Of a stretch of DNA of 64,000 nucleotides, positions 44,620 to 53,399 are shown one piece after another. Position numbers and translations under genes: made by a program. Below the pieces are notes generated by a model. That model had not been told where the DNA came from and did not search any database. It saw nothing but the letters and a program-made list of their open reading frames with translations. The stretch's first letter is position 1; every line of letters starts with the position of its first letter. Origin of the DNA: Henriciella sp. (lineage in GTDB: Bacteria > Pseudomonadota > Alphaproteobacteria > Caulobacterales > Hyphomonadaceae); NCBI RefSeq assembly GCF_029937755.1, contig NZ_JAPYPG010000007.1:1-64000 (forward strand), given 5' to 3'.

Positions 44620-46007
44620 GTGTTGGACTCTGCACGCTCGGCGACGAGACCGGCAGCCTGCTCATCGAGGATCTGCTGGTTACCGCGGGCGAGCGATGCA
44701 GCGACAGCGTGCAGCAGGAGCAGCGGGATGGCTGCAACCAGGCCGAGCACCGTCGTCATCAGGGCGACCGAGATACCACCGGCCATCAGCTTCGGATCGC
44801 CGGCACCAAAGTTGGTGATGGCGGTGAAGGTGATGATCATGCCGATAACCGTACCAAGCAGACCGAGGAGCGGGGCGACAGCAGCGAGCACCTTAACGAT
44901 GTCGTTGAAGCGTTCGATCTTCGGCGTTTCGCGCAGGATCTGTTCGTCGAGCTTCAGCTCGAGCGATTCAAGGTCCTGATGCTTGTTGGTCTCATAGGCT
45001 TCAAAGACACGGGCCAGCGGATTGCCCGTACCGGCCTGGCGGGTCTTGGCGGTCTTGCGCATGGAGCTGCCCATCAAGAACAGCGTGACGATCTTGAAGA
45101 TCGCGAAGGCTGCACCGATCGCGAGCAGAACCAGAATGACGGCACCGACGATACCACCTTGAGCGATACGCTCACCGAGGCCAGGCATTTCACCTTGCAC
45201 AGCAAACAGATCGCCCTTGGTCGGATCAACCGGCGTAATGACCACGTCGCCTTCGTCAGCATTGATGAGCTTGCTCATCGCCGACTGGAAGTCGCCGCCC
45301 GGCTGAGCCTTCAGAACGCGCAGATAAGGTTCGTCCGTGCCGTCGGTGATCACTTCAACGAAGCGGGCGTTGTCGGTTGTTGCGGCCGTAAAGATACCGA
45401 CGCGCATCAGCTCGGTGTTGACGACCTCGCCTTCAGAGCCGGCACCCGCGACATCCGCCGTGAAAGTTTTCACCTCGGATTGTGCAATCATTTCCTTCAG
45501 CATCGCATCCGGAAGAGCATCAAGGTCTTCACGGGTCGGAAGCGAACGGGCTTCCGACACTTCAGCGAGCTTTTCGGCACGGCCGCTATACTCATAGTTC
45601 GAGAGCGACTCGCGGATGATCGGCATCGTCTCACCAGCGGCAGTCCGGAACTGACCCAGCAGTTCACCGAAGTCACCGGCCTGTGTTTCGAGTTCGGCAG
45701 ATAGCTGGCTCAGCTGACGTTCGTTTTCATCGAACTCCGCAGACAACTGACGGCCGCGGGCCTCGGCAGCATTCAGGTCAGCTCGTGCCTGCTGCATCTT
45801 CTGCTCTTGGGTCGCAGCGTCCTGACGGAACTCCTGAAGACGGCGCTGGTCTTCAGCCGACATCTGCTGGGCATCCTGCTGGACGCGGCGCAAAATGTCA
45901 CTCAGTGAAACGTCCTGCGCCACGGCAGGAGCGGTAACTACCATTGCAGAGCCCATGACCAGCGCGGCTGCGCCGAAGGCCTGCAGAGATTTCTTGATCG
46001 GGTTCAT
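44607..46007 (-). CDS. Large ExbB/TolQ-like protein with periplasmic coiled coil (TtpC-like)
   Basis: The 466-residue protein has a signal peptide (ending near AVAQD), a long charged coiled-coil region (about 35-115), a second soluble part (about 120-280), then a membrane domain of three helices from about 285 with the proton-channel motif APLLGLLGTVIGMIITF. This is the architecture of TtpC of the Vibrio/Shewanella TonB2 system, an extra ExbB-like partner needed for uptake through some receptors. It stands between DUF3450 and the short ExbB, as in those systems. Confidence 0.88.
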   Translation of the reverse strand: MNPIKKSLQAFGAAALVMGSAMVVTAPAVAQDVSLSDILRRVQQDAQQMSAEDQRRLQEFRQDAATQEQKMQQARADLNAAEARGRQLSAEFDENERQLSQLSAELETQAGDFGELLGQFRTAAGETMPIIRESLSNYEYSGRAEKLAEVSEARSLPTREDLDALPDAMLKEMIAQSEVKTFTADVAGAGSEGEVVNTELMRVGIFTAATTDNARFVEVITDGTDEPYLRVLKAQPGGDFQSAMSKLINADEGDVVITPVDPTKGDLFAVQGEMPGLGERIAQGGIVGAVILVLLAIGAAFAIFKIVTLFLMGSSMRKTAKTRQAGTGNPLARVFEAYETNKHQDLESLELKLDEQILRETPKIERFNDIVKVLAAVAPLLGLLGTVIGMIITFTAITNFGAGDPKLMAGGISVALMTTVLGLVAAIPLLLLHAVAASLARGNQQILDEQAAGLVAERAESNTGTA

Positions 46008-46033
46008 ATCGATAATCCTCTGGAACTTGGCGC

Positions 46034-46816
46034 TTAGGGTGCGGTCACAGCAAGACGGGTCGCCGGTGCGTAAAGAACGCTCGGCGTCGTCGTACCCTTG
46101 GCCACTTTGATGGCCTTGCCGATGTTTTCCTTGAACTTGCTGGCGACCGGGACCCAGGCATTCTGGGCGCGATCGTAGCGCGCGGCATAACGCCGGTCCG
46201 GCGACATATAGACGAGTGCAACACGGCCATAGAGGAACATATCCACCATCACCGGATTGCCGTCGATGTCGATCACTTCCGGCCAGGTGCTGATGGTACG
46301 CCCGTACTCCATCTCGGTTTTGTAGGCCTCGATGATAAGACGGTACTGCTCAACGATCGGAACTTGCGGATTTTCCATGGCGGCGCGCAGGGTTTCGATG
46401 CGCTCCTTGCGATCTTCAAGCTTGAACGGAAGGTCGGCCTGAACAAAAGCTTCCAGATCGGAAATCATATCAATCAGCATGGGCGTGGTCTGCGCTGTGA
46501 TCTCGTCTACGCGCTCAAGCTGATTTTGCAGCGATTCAAGTTCGCGGCGCTGACTTTCAACCACTTTCTCTTGCTGGCGAGCATAGAGTTGCGAAGCCTG
46601 GGTACGTTGCAGAAGCGTCCGGAACTCGCTGACCATGTCGGAGCGCTGGTCATCAAGCTGATTGATCTGCTCCTGTACTTGTTCGGCCTTGCGGGTTGCC
46701 TGCTCTCCAGTTTCCAGCGCCTGGCGCAGCTGGCTTTGTGCCACTGCAGGCATGGCCAGGCCGGCAACAAGCGCTGCCATCATGGCACCGCGCGCCGGTG
46801 TCAGTACTTTCTTCAT
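46034..46816 (-). CDS. DUF3450 periplasmic coiled-coil protein of TonB cluster
   Basis: The 260-residue protein has a signal peptide ending near AVA (about 26), a long coiled coil rich in Gln, Glu and Arg (about 28-110) and a C-terminal domain with PWKL-like PFKLEDRKERIETLRAAM and ALVYMSPDRRYAARYDR, typical of DUF3450. It heads the TonB-type operon. DUF3450 proteins always accompany the TtpC-like ExbB, but their exact role is not established. No transporter or receptor gene is adjacent. Confidence 0.9.
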   Translation of the reverse strand: MKKVLTPARGAMMAALVAGLAMPAVAQSQLRQALETGEQATRKAEQVQEQINQLDDQRSDMVSEFRTLLQRTQASQLYARQQEKVVESQRRELESLQNQLERVDEITAQTTPMLIDMISDLEAFVQADLPFKLEDRKERIETLRAAMENPQVPIVEQYRLIIEAYKTEMEYGRTISTWPEVIDIDGNPVMVDMFLYGRVALVYMSPDRRYAARYDRAQNAWVPVASKFKENIGKAIKVAKGTTTPSVLYAPATRLAVTAP

Positions 46817-47271
46817 GAGGTTTGCCTCTTACTCTCCGAATGGTCGTGCCTTTATATGTCGGCACGGTGAAACTCCAATGCGGCTGCGCCCCCTGAGTAT
46901 TGGCCGCCGCTGCTCTTTCAGTCTTGGCCGCCACACACAGGGCCACAGTCTGGAGGCGGGTGAGAGTGACACCCAACGCCTTCCCATATTTCCGGAGTGC
47001 TTGTTGCACTCTCTATATTATTTCTCGGCAAAGCCTGACGCCGCCGAGGCGACCATCGCGTGGGACGCTAGCAATAGCAACCTCGCTGATCAATGGCCGT
47101 CCAGAAGGTGTTTAAAAAACTTACCGTTTTGAAGCGCAAGCACAATCACGCATCACAGTAGACAGAAAGAATGCGGTATTTTGGTGATTGATAGAGGCAA
47201 CGCAGCGACACCGGCGGCTCGGCGGCCGTACCGAAAAATAACCCGGACCAGTGTCATTCATGCGTAAGAAG
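46817..47271. other. Non-coding stretch upstream of the TonB operon
   Basis: I find no supportable gene in this 455-bp gap. It must hold the promoter of the DUF3450-led operon; a TATA-like patch (minus-strand CATATAAAGG near 46850) could be its -10 region. The tRNA-Gln gene bounds it on the right. Confidence 0.5.
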
Positions 47272-47346
47272 TGGCTGGGGTACCAGGATTCGAACCTGGG
47301 AATGTCGATACCAAAAACCGATGCCTTACCACTTGGCGATACCCCA
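47272..47346 (-). tRNA. tRNA-Gln (anticodon TTG)
   Basis: The minus strand reads as a complete 75-nt tRNA with encoded CCA. The acceptor stem TGGGGTA pairs with TACCCCA, the T loop is GGTTCGAATCC, and the anticodon loop TTTTGGT gives anticodon TTG, reading CAA. It is close to bacterial tRNA-Gln throughout. Confidence 0.97.
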
Positions 47347-47492
47347 ACACTGAAGAAGGCTGGACATAGCCAATCCATTTCACGGTTTCAACTCCCAAAC
47401 TGTGGCAATGACAGCTGTCCCTTTTCTGCATAATCCGGGACCGTGATACTTGCCACGAAAAGGCGGCTGGGATATAGGCGCCCGCTCCGGTC

Positions 47493-47569
47493 CGGAACAT
47501 AGCTCAGCCTGGTAGAGCACCGTCTTCGGGAGGCGGGGGTCGGAGGTTCGAATCCTCCTGTTCCGACCA
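47493..47569 (+). tRNA. tRNA-Pro (anticodon CGG)
   Basis: A complete 77-nt cloverleaf with encoded CCA: acceptor CGGAACA with TGTTCCG, D arm AGCTCAGCCTGGTAGAGC, anticodon stem CCGTC/GGCGG around TTCGGGA giving anticodon CGG, and T loop GGTTCGAATCC. It reads the codon CCG, which is frequent in this GC-rich DNA. Confidence 0.97.
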
Positions 47570-47690
47570 TTTACTTCCCCTGGAAAAAAGCTTCACGAAT
47601 CGCACGGGTCACTCACATCCGGCCTTTACTTTTAATCGATAAGCTTCATATCGTTTATTGATAAATTCCGGTTCGGAGGCCAGAAACGCC

Positions 47691-49472
47691 GTGAAAACAT
47701 TCTTTACAGCCCTCGGAGGCGCCATCCTCGGGACAGTTCTCGGCGCAGTGCTTCTCTTCTTTGTTGCGTCCATGGTGGTCAACAGCGTGATGCAATCGGC
47801 GAGTTCTTCGTTGGCCGGAGGCGGGGACAACCCCGATTCCATGGTGCTTACCCTGGACCTGCGGCAGGAGCTGAGCGACCAGCCAGCGACCAGCGGTCTT
47901 GCAGCACTCTTCGGACAGAAAGGCTTCGTCAATGTGCTGACGAGGCTCGATGCGGCGAAAACCGACGATCGGGTAAAAGGCCTCTTTCTTCGTGGCAGCG
48001 AATTTTCCATCGGCTCCTCGCGCGCCGAAGAGTTGCGGGAAGCCATCCTTGAGCTTCGGGAAGCCGGCAAGTTCGTTGTGGTTCACTCTCAGGGCACCTA
48101 TGGCGGCGGGCCCTCGTCCATGCGCGCCATTGCGGCAGCCGACGAAATCGTTGTGCAGCCCGGTGGTGACCACCTGACAGGCGGCGTCACTTTCGAGACC
48201 ATGTTCTTCAAGGGCCTGCTCGACAGGCTTCATATCTCTGCAGAGATCGAGCAGTTCTACGAATATAAGAACTCCCCCAATGTCTATAAGGAAACCGGTT
48301 TCACTGAGCCCCACCGTGAAGCCATGACCGCGCTCGCCGATTCGGTATGGCAGACATCGCTTCAGGATATTGCGAGTGATCGTCAGCTTGACTTCTCGAT
48401 TGTTGAGGATGCGATGTCCGGCGGCCCGCTCAGCCCCGAACGCATGATCGAGGTCGGTCTCGCCGATTCGACCGGCTGGCCGGAAGATGTCATGGAGCGT
48501 GTGAAGGAACGCGGCGGAGAAGAAACCGAACTTCTTGACGTCCTGGCCTACAACCCACCATCTGCGCCGCTCGGCACACCGGCCATCGCCATTGTTGGTG
48601 GTGAAGGTCCTATCGTGACCGGTGGTGTCTCTGGTGACCTCTTTGCCAACTCTGCTGAATTCGCTTCGGACCCCGTCGCCAGCGCCCTGCTCGCAGCTGG
48701 CCGCAATGAGCGGGTGAAGGCAATCGTCTTCCGTGTGGACAGCCCAGGCGGGTCGCCGGTTGCTTCCGACCAGGTTTGGCATGCTGTCGAGATGGTTCAG
48801 GAGATGGACAAGCCCGTTATCGTTTCCATGGGGTCGGTGGCTGCATCCGGCGGATACTATGTCTCTGCCGGCGCGGACTGGATCATGGCCAGCCGCTCCA
48901 CCATTACGGGCTCTATCGGCATTTTCGGCGGCAAACTTGCCCTTGCTGACGGCTTGCGTCAGATCGGTATCAATACCGAGGAAATCACAGTCGGCGGCCC
49001 ATTTGCGGGAGCAATGACCACCATCGATTCCTTCACGGAGCAGCAACGGGAAATGCTGCATGCCTGGCTGGAGCGCGGCTACAACCGCTTTGTTGGTCTG
49101 GTTGCTGAAGGCCGCGGCATGACCTTTGACGAGGTCAACGAAGTCGCCCGGGGGCGTGTCTGGAGCGGCGAGGACGCCCTCGATGTTGGCCTGGTCGATC
49201 AGCTCGGCGGCCTTATGGATGCTATCGACAAGGCTCGCGACCTGGCCGGTATCGAAGCCGACCAGCAAACCCGCTACATCTTCTATCCGAAACCTCAGGG
49301 CGGCATCCCTGGCTTCGGCCCCATGGCCGAAGCTTCGGCAGAGGATCTTGGGGCGATTTCACGTGCAGCAGCCATCCTTGAAGACGAGCGAATCCAGGCC
49401 CTGATCGAGCGTGGGTCCATGTTGCAAGGATCACCCGTACAGGCTCGTGGCCCGCTTCTGATCGAGAAATAG
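47691..49472 (+). CDS. sppA: Signal peptide peptidase SppA (67K type)
   Basis: SppA degrades cleaved signal peptides in the inner membrane. The protein has about 593 residues from the GTG at 47691, with GGAGG upstream; a TTG at 47658 is the only alternative. One N-terminal membrane helix (about 5-30) is followed by two tandem Clp-like domains. The catalytic dyad is seen as Lys193 in YEYKNSP and Ser386 in SVAASGGYY, the same order as in E. coli SppA. No partner genes are nearby. Confidence 0.95.
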   Translation: MKTFFTALGGAILGTVLGAVLLFFVASMVVNSVMQSASSSLAGGGDNPDSMVLTLDLRQELSDQPATSGLAALFGQKGFVNVLTRLDAAKTDDRVKGLFLRGSEFSIGSSRAEELREAILELREAGKFVVVHSQGTYGGGPSSMRAIAAADEIVVQPGGDHLTGGVTFETMFFKGLLDRLHISAEIEQFYEYKNSPNVYKETGFTEPHREAMTALADSVWQTSLQDIASDRQLDFSIVEDAMSGGPLSPERMIEVGLADSTGWPEDVMERVKERGGEETELLDVLAYNPPSAPLGTPAIAIVGGEGPIVTGGVSGDLFANSAEFASDPVASALLAAGRNERVKAIVFRVDSPGGSPVASDQVWHAVEMVQEMDKPVIVSMGSVAASGGYYVSAGADWIMASRSTITGSIGIFGGKLALADGLRQIGINTEEITVGGPFAGAMTTIDSFTEQQREMLHAWLERGYNRFVGLVAEGRGMTFDEVNEVARGRVWSGEDALDVGLVDQLGGLMDAIDKARDLAGIEADQQTRYIFYPKPQGGIPGFGPMAEASAEDLGAISRAAAILEDERIQALIERGSMLQGSPVQARGPLLIEK

Positions 49473-49599
49473 GCGTCAGGTTGTCAGGACGCGTGCGTCG
49501 GGCAGGCAACTGCAATTGGCGTCTGCGTCGAGCCGCCACACGCCTTGCCGTATCTGAGACACCCATATAAAGCGGCTAGACCGTCTTCAGGGAGCATAC

Positions 49600-49944
49600 A
49601 TGACCGATACGGCCGATCCCGACATACGCCGTCATACCGCCGAAACAGCTCGCACAATGGGCGATGTCCGTCACGAGATTGATCGGCTTGACCGGGCCCT
49701 TGTCGCGCTGCTCGAGGAAAGACAGTCCTTCATGGATGCCGCGGCCCGCATCAAAGGCAAGCGATCCGTTGTCCATGACCGGGCGCGCATTGAGGATGTG
49801 GTGGCAAAAGTTCTGGCAGAAGCCAGACGTCAGGGCCTCTCCCCCGCGATTGCCGAACCGGTCTGGCGCACTTTGATAGACCGCTGCATCGCCTACGAGT
49901 TCGAAGCCTTCGATGCTCTCAAGCCGGGGCGCGATAAAGCGTGA
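49600..49944 (+). CDS. Chorismate mutase (AroQ class)
   Basis: The 114-residue all-helical protein has the AroQ pattern: DVRHEIDRLDRALVALLEERQSFMDAAARIKG with the key Arg, Lys and Glu spacing, then VVHDRARIEDVVAKV and a last helix. It should convert chorismate to prephenate on the way to Phe and Tyr. A monofunctional enzyme of this size is usual in alphaproteobacteria. Its 3' end overlaps the convergent Hpt gene by 52 bp. Confidence 0.9.
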   Translation: MTDTADPDIRRHTAETARTMGDVRHEIDRLDRALVALLEERQSFMDAAARIKGKRSVVHDRARIEDVVAKVLAEARRQGLSPAIAEPVWRTLIDRCIAYEFEAFDALKPGRDKA

Positions 49945-50279
49945 ACCGCACGGCCGCATGCATCCAGTGTGGCGGCGATCTCATCTTTTACATCATTGAG
50001 CAGTAAGGCTGCGCCCGCTGGTGTCGGGGGCACCTCGCGGCCGGTTTGTTCAGCTACCCGGCAGCGCTCGGCAAGCTCATGCGCCCCGATGCTCAGCGCG
50101 GCACCTTTCAGAGTGTGCGCGGCATCAGCCCATTGCGAAGCCGGTGCGCGCGGGTCGAGCAGACGCGACCAGATCTCCACCTGCTGGCGGAAAATGTCGA
50201 TCACCTCTTCGGCCAGGTCGACATCTCCACCGGTCATCGAAAGAAGATGGTCGAGATCAAGGTCGGTCGTTTCAGCCAT
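49893..50279 (-). CDS. Hpt-domain phosphotransfer protein
   Basis: From the ATG at 50279 the protein has about 128 residues and one histidine phosphotransfer domain. The phospho-accepting His is in AAHTLKGAALSIGAHELAERC (about residues 52-72), the standard HxxKGxA motif. It would relay phosphate between a hybrid kinase and a response regulator; neither is in the window. Translation from an in-frame TTG at 50327 would add 16 residues and seems less likely. It is convergent with the chorismate mutase gene. Confidence 0.88.
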   Translation of the reverse strand: MAETTDLDLDHLLSMTGGDVDLAEEVIDIFRQQVEIWSRLLDPRAPASQWADAAHTLKGAALSIGAHELAERCRVAEQTGREVPPTPAGAALLLNDVKDEIAATLDACGRAVHALSRPGLRASKASNS

Positions 50280-50453
50280 GCCAGAGAACCTCTTTGTAGC
50301 CAGTGAATCCGGCTTATCGGTTGCCAACTTTGTAGAAACTGATTTCCCCGCCGTTAAAAAGCGCAGCAGTGGTCCGCTTTTGATCGCCTGACCATTGCTT
50401 TCTTAACGGTTTCGGAGTATCGATACTTATCGATATTCAATAGGGGATGCGTC

Positions 50454-50597
50454 ATGATTGCGCTTCTTGTTGCCATGCGCGACTTCGCCATTACTGTTCT
50501 GATCAGCTGGCTGGGTGTAAGCACTGAGCCTGCTGACAAGCAACAGCAGGCTGAACCGGCCCAGCCGACGACCACAGTCGTGTCGATGATCGGCTAA
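50454..50597 (+). CDS. Small membrane-type protein (47 residues)
   Basis: An ATG at 50454 opens a 47-codon frame ending in TAA at 50597, behind an AGGGG site 7 bp upstream. The product has a hydrophobic N-terminal helix (MIALLVAMRDFAITVLISWL) and a Gln/Pro/Thr-rich tail (about 24-42), a common layout for small membrane peptides. I do not recognise it. A bidirectional-type hairpin with a T-rich tail follows at 50643-50674, which would also end this transcript. Expression is not proved. Confidence 0.5.
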   Translation: MIALLVAMRDFAITVLISWLGVSTEPADKQQQAEPAQPTTTVVSMIG

Positions 50598-50642
50598 AAA
50601 ATTTTGCGGCCTCCTCCCTCCATGGAAGGGAACGTACATCAT

Positions 50643-50680
50643 AAAGAGCGCAGCCCCTTAAGGCTGCGCTCTTTGCTTTT
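50643..50680. terminator. Convergent terminator hairpin
   Basis: A perfect 13-bp stem, AAAGAGCGCAGCC (50643-50655) with GGCTGCGCTCTTT (50662-50674), has a 6-nt loop. It lies between the small plus-strand gene and the stop of the minus-strand symporter. On the plus strand it is followed by TTTGCTTTT; on the minus strand by TTTAT. Confidence 0.85.
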
Positions 50681-50683
50681 AGC

Positions 50684-52465
50684 CTAATCCCTGGGCAGCG
50701 GAGCCATGTCCCGGTCCCCTGCCCCATGCGCGATCCGGGAGCCCGGCACGCGAATATCCTCGACAAGTTCACGAATGTCTTCGGGTGGCGCCTTGGTCGC
50801 CAGGGCTACGGCGACACCTACAGCAGCGGCCAGCCACATGAAGACAAAGCCAATGCCCTCAGGTGAAACACCGAAGACCCAATGCGCCGGATTGGTATCG
50901 ACGAATTTGAACCAGTAGATATAGCCGAACGTCGTCGTCAAACCGGTCACCATGGCAGCAATCGCGCCTTCCTTGTTCATCCGAGTCCAGAAGATGCCAA
51001 GGAAGATGACCGGGAAGAGCGAGGCTGCAGCCAGTCCGAAGGCGAAGGCGACCACCTGGGCCACGAAGCCAAGCTGTGAGGAAAATATCCCGAGCAAGCC
51101 CGCGCACAGGACCGCCCCCGCCGCCGAGATGCGCGCCACGCGTAGTTCGTCCTTGTCAGTCATGTCCCGGAAAATGGTTCGCCGGCATAGGTCATGACTG
51201 ACGGCTGAGGATATCACCATGAGAAGGCCTGCAGCCGTGGAGAGTGCGGCCGCAAGACCGCCTGCCACGACCAGGCCAATGACCCAGCCAGGCAGGTTCG
51301 CGATCTGTGGATTGGCGAGGACAAAGATATCCCGATCGGGCGTCACTTCATTCGCGATACCATCGGGCGCATCCGGCCCGCGATATTGCATGATGCCATC
51401 ACCATTCCGGTCCTCGAAGCTCAGCAGGCCCGTAGCTTCCCAGTCCTTGTACCAGGTCGGCACCGGCTTGCCGCCGTCTGCCTCGATCTCGGCGGCACGG
51501 CTCTCATAGTCCTCCTCGTCGGCGATGTAGGTCGACTCGTTCACGGTATCGATGAAGTTGATCCGGGCGAACGCACCAACCGCCGGCGCCGTCGTATACA
51601 GGATAGCGATAAACACCAGCGCCCAGCCGGCGGACACCCTCGCCGCGCCAGCGCTTTTCACCGTGAAGAAGCGGATAATCACGTGAGGCAGGCCGGCTGT
51701 GCCAAACATCAATGCGGCCGTGATGCAGAACATGTCGATCTTTGACTTGTCCGTCTGCGTGTACTCTCCAAAGCCGAGATCGTTGAGCACATTGTTGAGC
51801 TTTGTCAGCATCGCAACGCCCTCGCCTTTCGCTTCACCAATGAAGCCGAGCTGCGGGACAGGATTGCCGGTGATGATGAGCGACATGAAGATCGCCGGGA
51901 CGGTAAAGGCAAAGATGAGGACACAATACTGGGCGACCTGAGTGTAGGTGACGCCCTTCATTCCGCCGAGGACCGCATAGAAGAAAACGATCACCATTCC
52001 GATCACGATGCCCCACTCGAAGGGCACACCGAGAAAACCGGAGAAAGCGACCCCGACCCCCTTCATCTGGCCGGCAATATAAGTGAACGACACAAACAGC
52101 GCGCAGATGACAGCAATCACGCGGGCTGTGGTGGAATAATACCGGTCGCCGACAAAGTCCGGCACGGTAAACTTGCCGAACTCCCTGAGGAATGGCGCAA
52201 GCAGAAGCGCCAGGAGCACGAAGCCACCTGTCCAGCCCATCAGATAGACCGAGCCGCCATAGCCCATGAAAGCAATCAGCCCGGCCATCGACAGGAAGGA
52301 CGCTGCAGACATCCAGTCGGCAGCCGTCGCCATGCCATTCACTGTCGGATGAACATGATGACCGGCGACATAGAATTCATCGGTCGAGCCAGCCCTCGCC
52401 CAGATGGCGATGCCGATGTAGAGCCCAAAGGTCGTGACGACGAAGAAGAGGGTCCAGAAATCCAT
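50684..52465 (-). CDS. Sodium:solute symporter (VC_2705/ActP-like)
   Basis: The 593-residue inner-membrane protein is a sodium:solute symporter of the LeuT-fold SSS family with about 13 hydrophobic helices. It starts WTLFFVVTTFGLYIGIAIWARAGSTDEFYVAG, typical of acetate/solute permeases of the VC_2705 group. Between two helices a soluble loop (about 310-380) contains DRNGDGIMQ, an EF-hand-like calcium loop. The DUF4212 protein encoded 3 bp upstream is its usual small partner. Acetate or a similar carboxylate is a plausible substrate but cannot be proved. Confidence 0.9.
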   Translation of the reverse strand: MDFWTLFFVVTTFGLYIGIAIWARAGSTDEFYVAGHHVHPTVNGMATAADWMSAASFLSMAGLIAFMGYGGSVYLMGWTGGFVLLALLLAPFLREFGKFTVPDFVGDRYYSTTARVIAVICALFVSFTYIAGQMKGVGVAFSGFLGVPFEWGIVIGMVIVFFYAVLGGMKGVTYTQVAQYCVLIFAFTVPAIFMSLIITGNPVPQLGFIGEAKGEGVAMLTKLNNVLNDLGFGEYTQTDKSKIDMFCITAALMFGTAGLPHVIIRFFTVKSAGAARVSAGWALVFIAILYTTAPAVGAFARINFIDTVNESTYIADEEDYESRAAEIEADGGKPVPTWYKDWEATGLLSFEDRNGDGIMQYRGPDAPDGIANEVTPDRDIFVLANPQIANLPGWVIGLVVAGGLAAALSTAAGLLMVISSAVSHDLCRRTIFRDMTDKDELRVARISAAGAVLCAGLLGIFSSQLGFVAQVVAFAFGLAAASLFPVIFLGIFWTRMNKEGAIAAMVTGLTTTFGYIYWFKFVDTNPAHWVFGVSPEGIGFVFMWLAAAVGVAVALATKAPPEDIRELVEDIRVPGSRIAHGAGDRDMAPLPRD

Positions 52466-52468
52466 GAC

Positions 52469-52735
52469 CTAGGCCTCCACGCCGTGCTTCTTCTCGATAC
52501 GGCGCATGGCGAAGCAGTAATAGAAGATCAGCGCCACAAAGACGTAGATCGAGCCTTGTTGCGCAAACCAGAAACCCAGCGGTGCCCCACCGATGGAAAC
52601 CTGATCCAGCCAGTCCCGGAGCAGGATGCCTGCGCCGTAGGACACAGTGAACCAGATAACCAGAAGGCCGATCGTCAGCCGGACAGTATCTTTCCAGTAG
52701 GCCTTGGCCCGTGCTTTTCCGGACTCGTCTGCCAT
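52469..52735 (-). CDS. DUF4212 small membrane subunit of symporter
   Basis: The 88-residue protein has two membrane helices (about 19-39 and 51-73) and the DUF4212 signature YWKDTVRLTIGLLVIWFTVSYGAGILL then GFWFAQQGSIYVFVALIFYY. DUF4212 genes precede VC_2705-type symporters almost always. It shares an operon with the symporter, with a gap of 3 bp. Confidence 0.92.
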   Translation of the reverse strand: MADESGKARAKAYWKDTVRLTIGLLVIWFTVSYGAGILLRDWLDQVSIGGAPLGFWFAQQGSIYVFVALIFYYCFAMRRIEKKHGVEA

Positions 52736-52878
52736 GCTGCCCTCCCCTTATGTTTTATGTCGTTTTACAGCGATGGTACGAGTCAAAGCCTGACCCTGCA
52801 ATCGGCAATACGGTTTGCGCACGCGTATCCCGGGCCTAGAAAGAAGGACCGGTCGCTAGAGAAAAGGTCCTGATCACC

Positions 52879-53399
52879 ATGAGCCGCATCTTTGGGAACG
52901 TCTGCCAGAACGGATATGTCGTGCGAGAGCGGCGATACAGCACTGGATCGAAGTGATGGGCGTCGGCCCGTGGTTCTATATCGAGGATGTGAAGACCGAC
53001 TGGTTCACCCATCGCGGAAACCCCTCAGACGTGAAGATGTCGATCGCGCTCGCCAATTCCGGGGACTTGCAGATCGAGCTTATCCAGCAACGCAATGATG
53101 CGCCTTCCATGTACAAGGAATTCCTCGATGCCGGGCATGAGGGGCTCCAGCACATGTCCTACTGGACGACCGACTATCAGGGCCTCTACGACAAGGCGCT
53201 GTCGCTCGGCTATCGGGTCGGCCATGAAGGGCAGATCGGCGGAGAGAAAGGCCGGTTCGCCTATTTCGACACCGAAGCTCATCCCGGCACTGTCGTAGAG
53301 ATATCCGATATAAGCGGCTCGAAGGGCGAGACGTTCGCCCATATTCGCAAGGCCGCGCAGGGGTGGGATGGCGAACGCGCTATCCGGCGGATCGGATGA
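52879..53399 (+). pseudogene. VOC/glyoxalase-family gene with N-terminal frameshift
   Basis: The ATG at 52879 begins MSRIFGNVCQNGYVVR, the usual start of a VOC-family protein. The reading frame then leads to a stop after 25 residues. The continuation AAIQHWIEVMGVGPWFYIEDVK lies in another frame from about 52929 and runs to 53399. Joining the two restores a normal protein of about 170 residues, so about seven bases appear to be missing near 52927. The downstream frame has GTG/ATG codons at 52953/52956 and might be translated alone, without the first beta strand. A sequencing error is also possible. Confidence 0.75.

Noticed and set aside
47121-47378. 85-residue minus-strand frame across the tRNA-Gln gene
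   Set aside because: It reads through a complete tRNA gene, so it is a chance frame.
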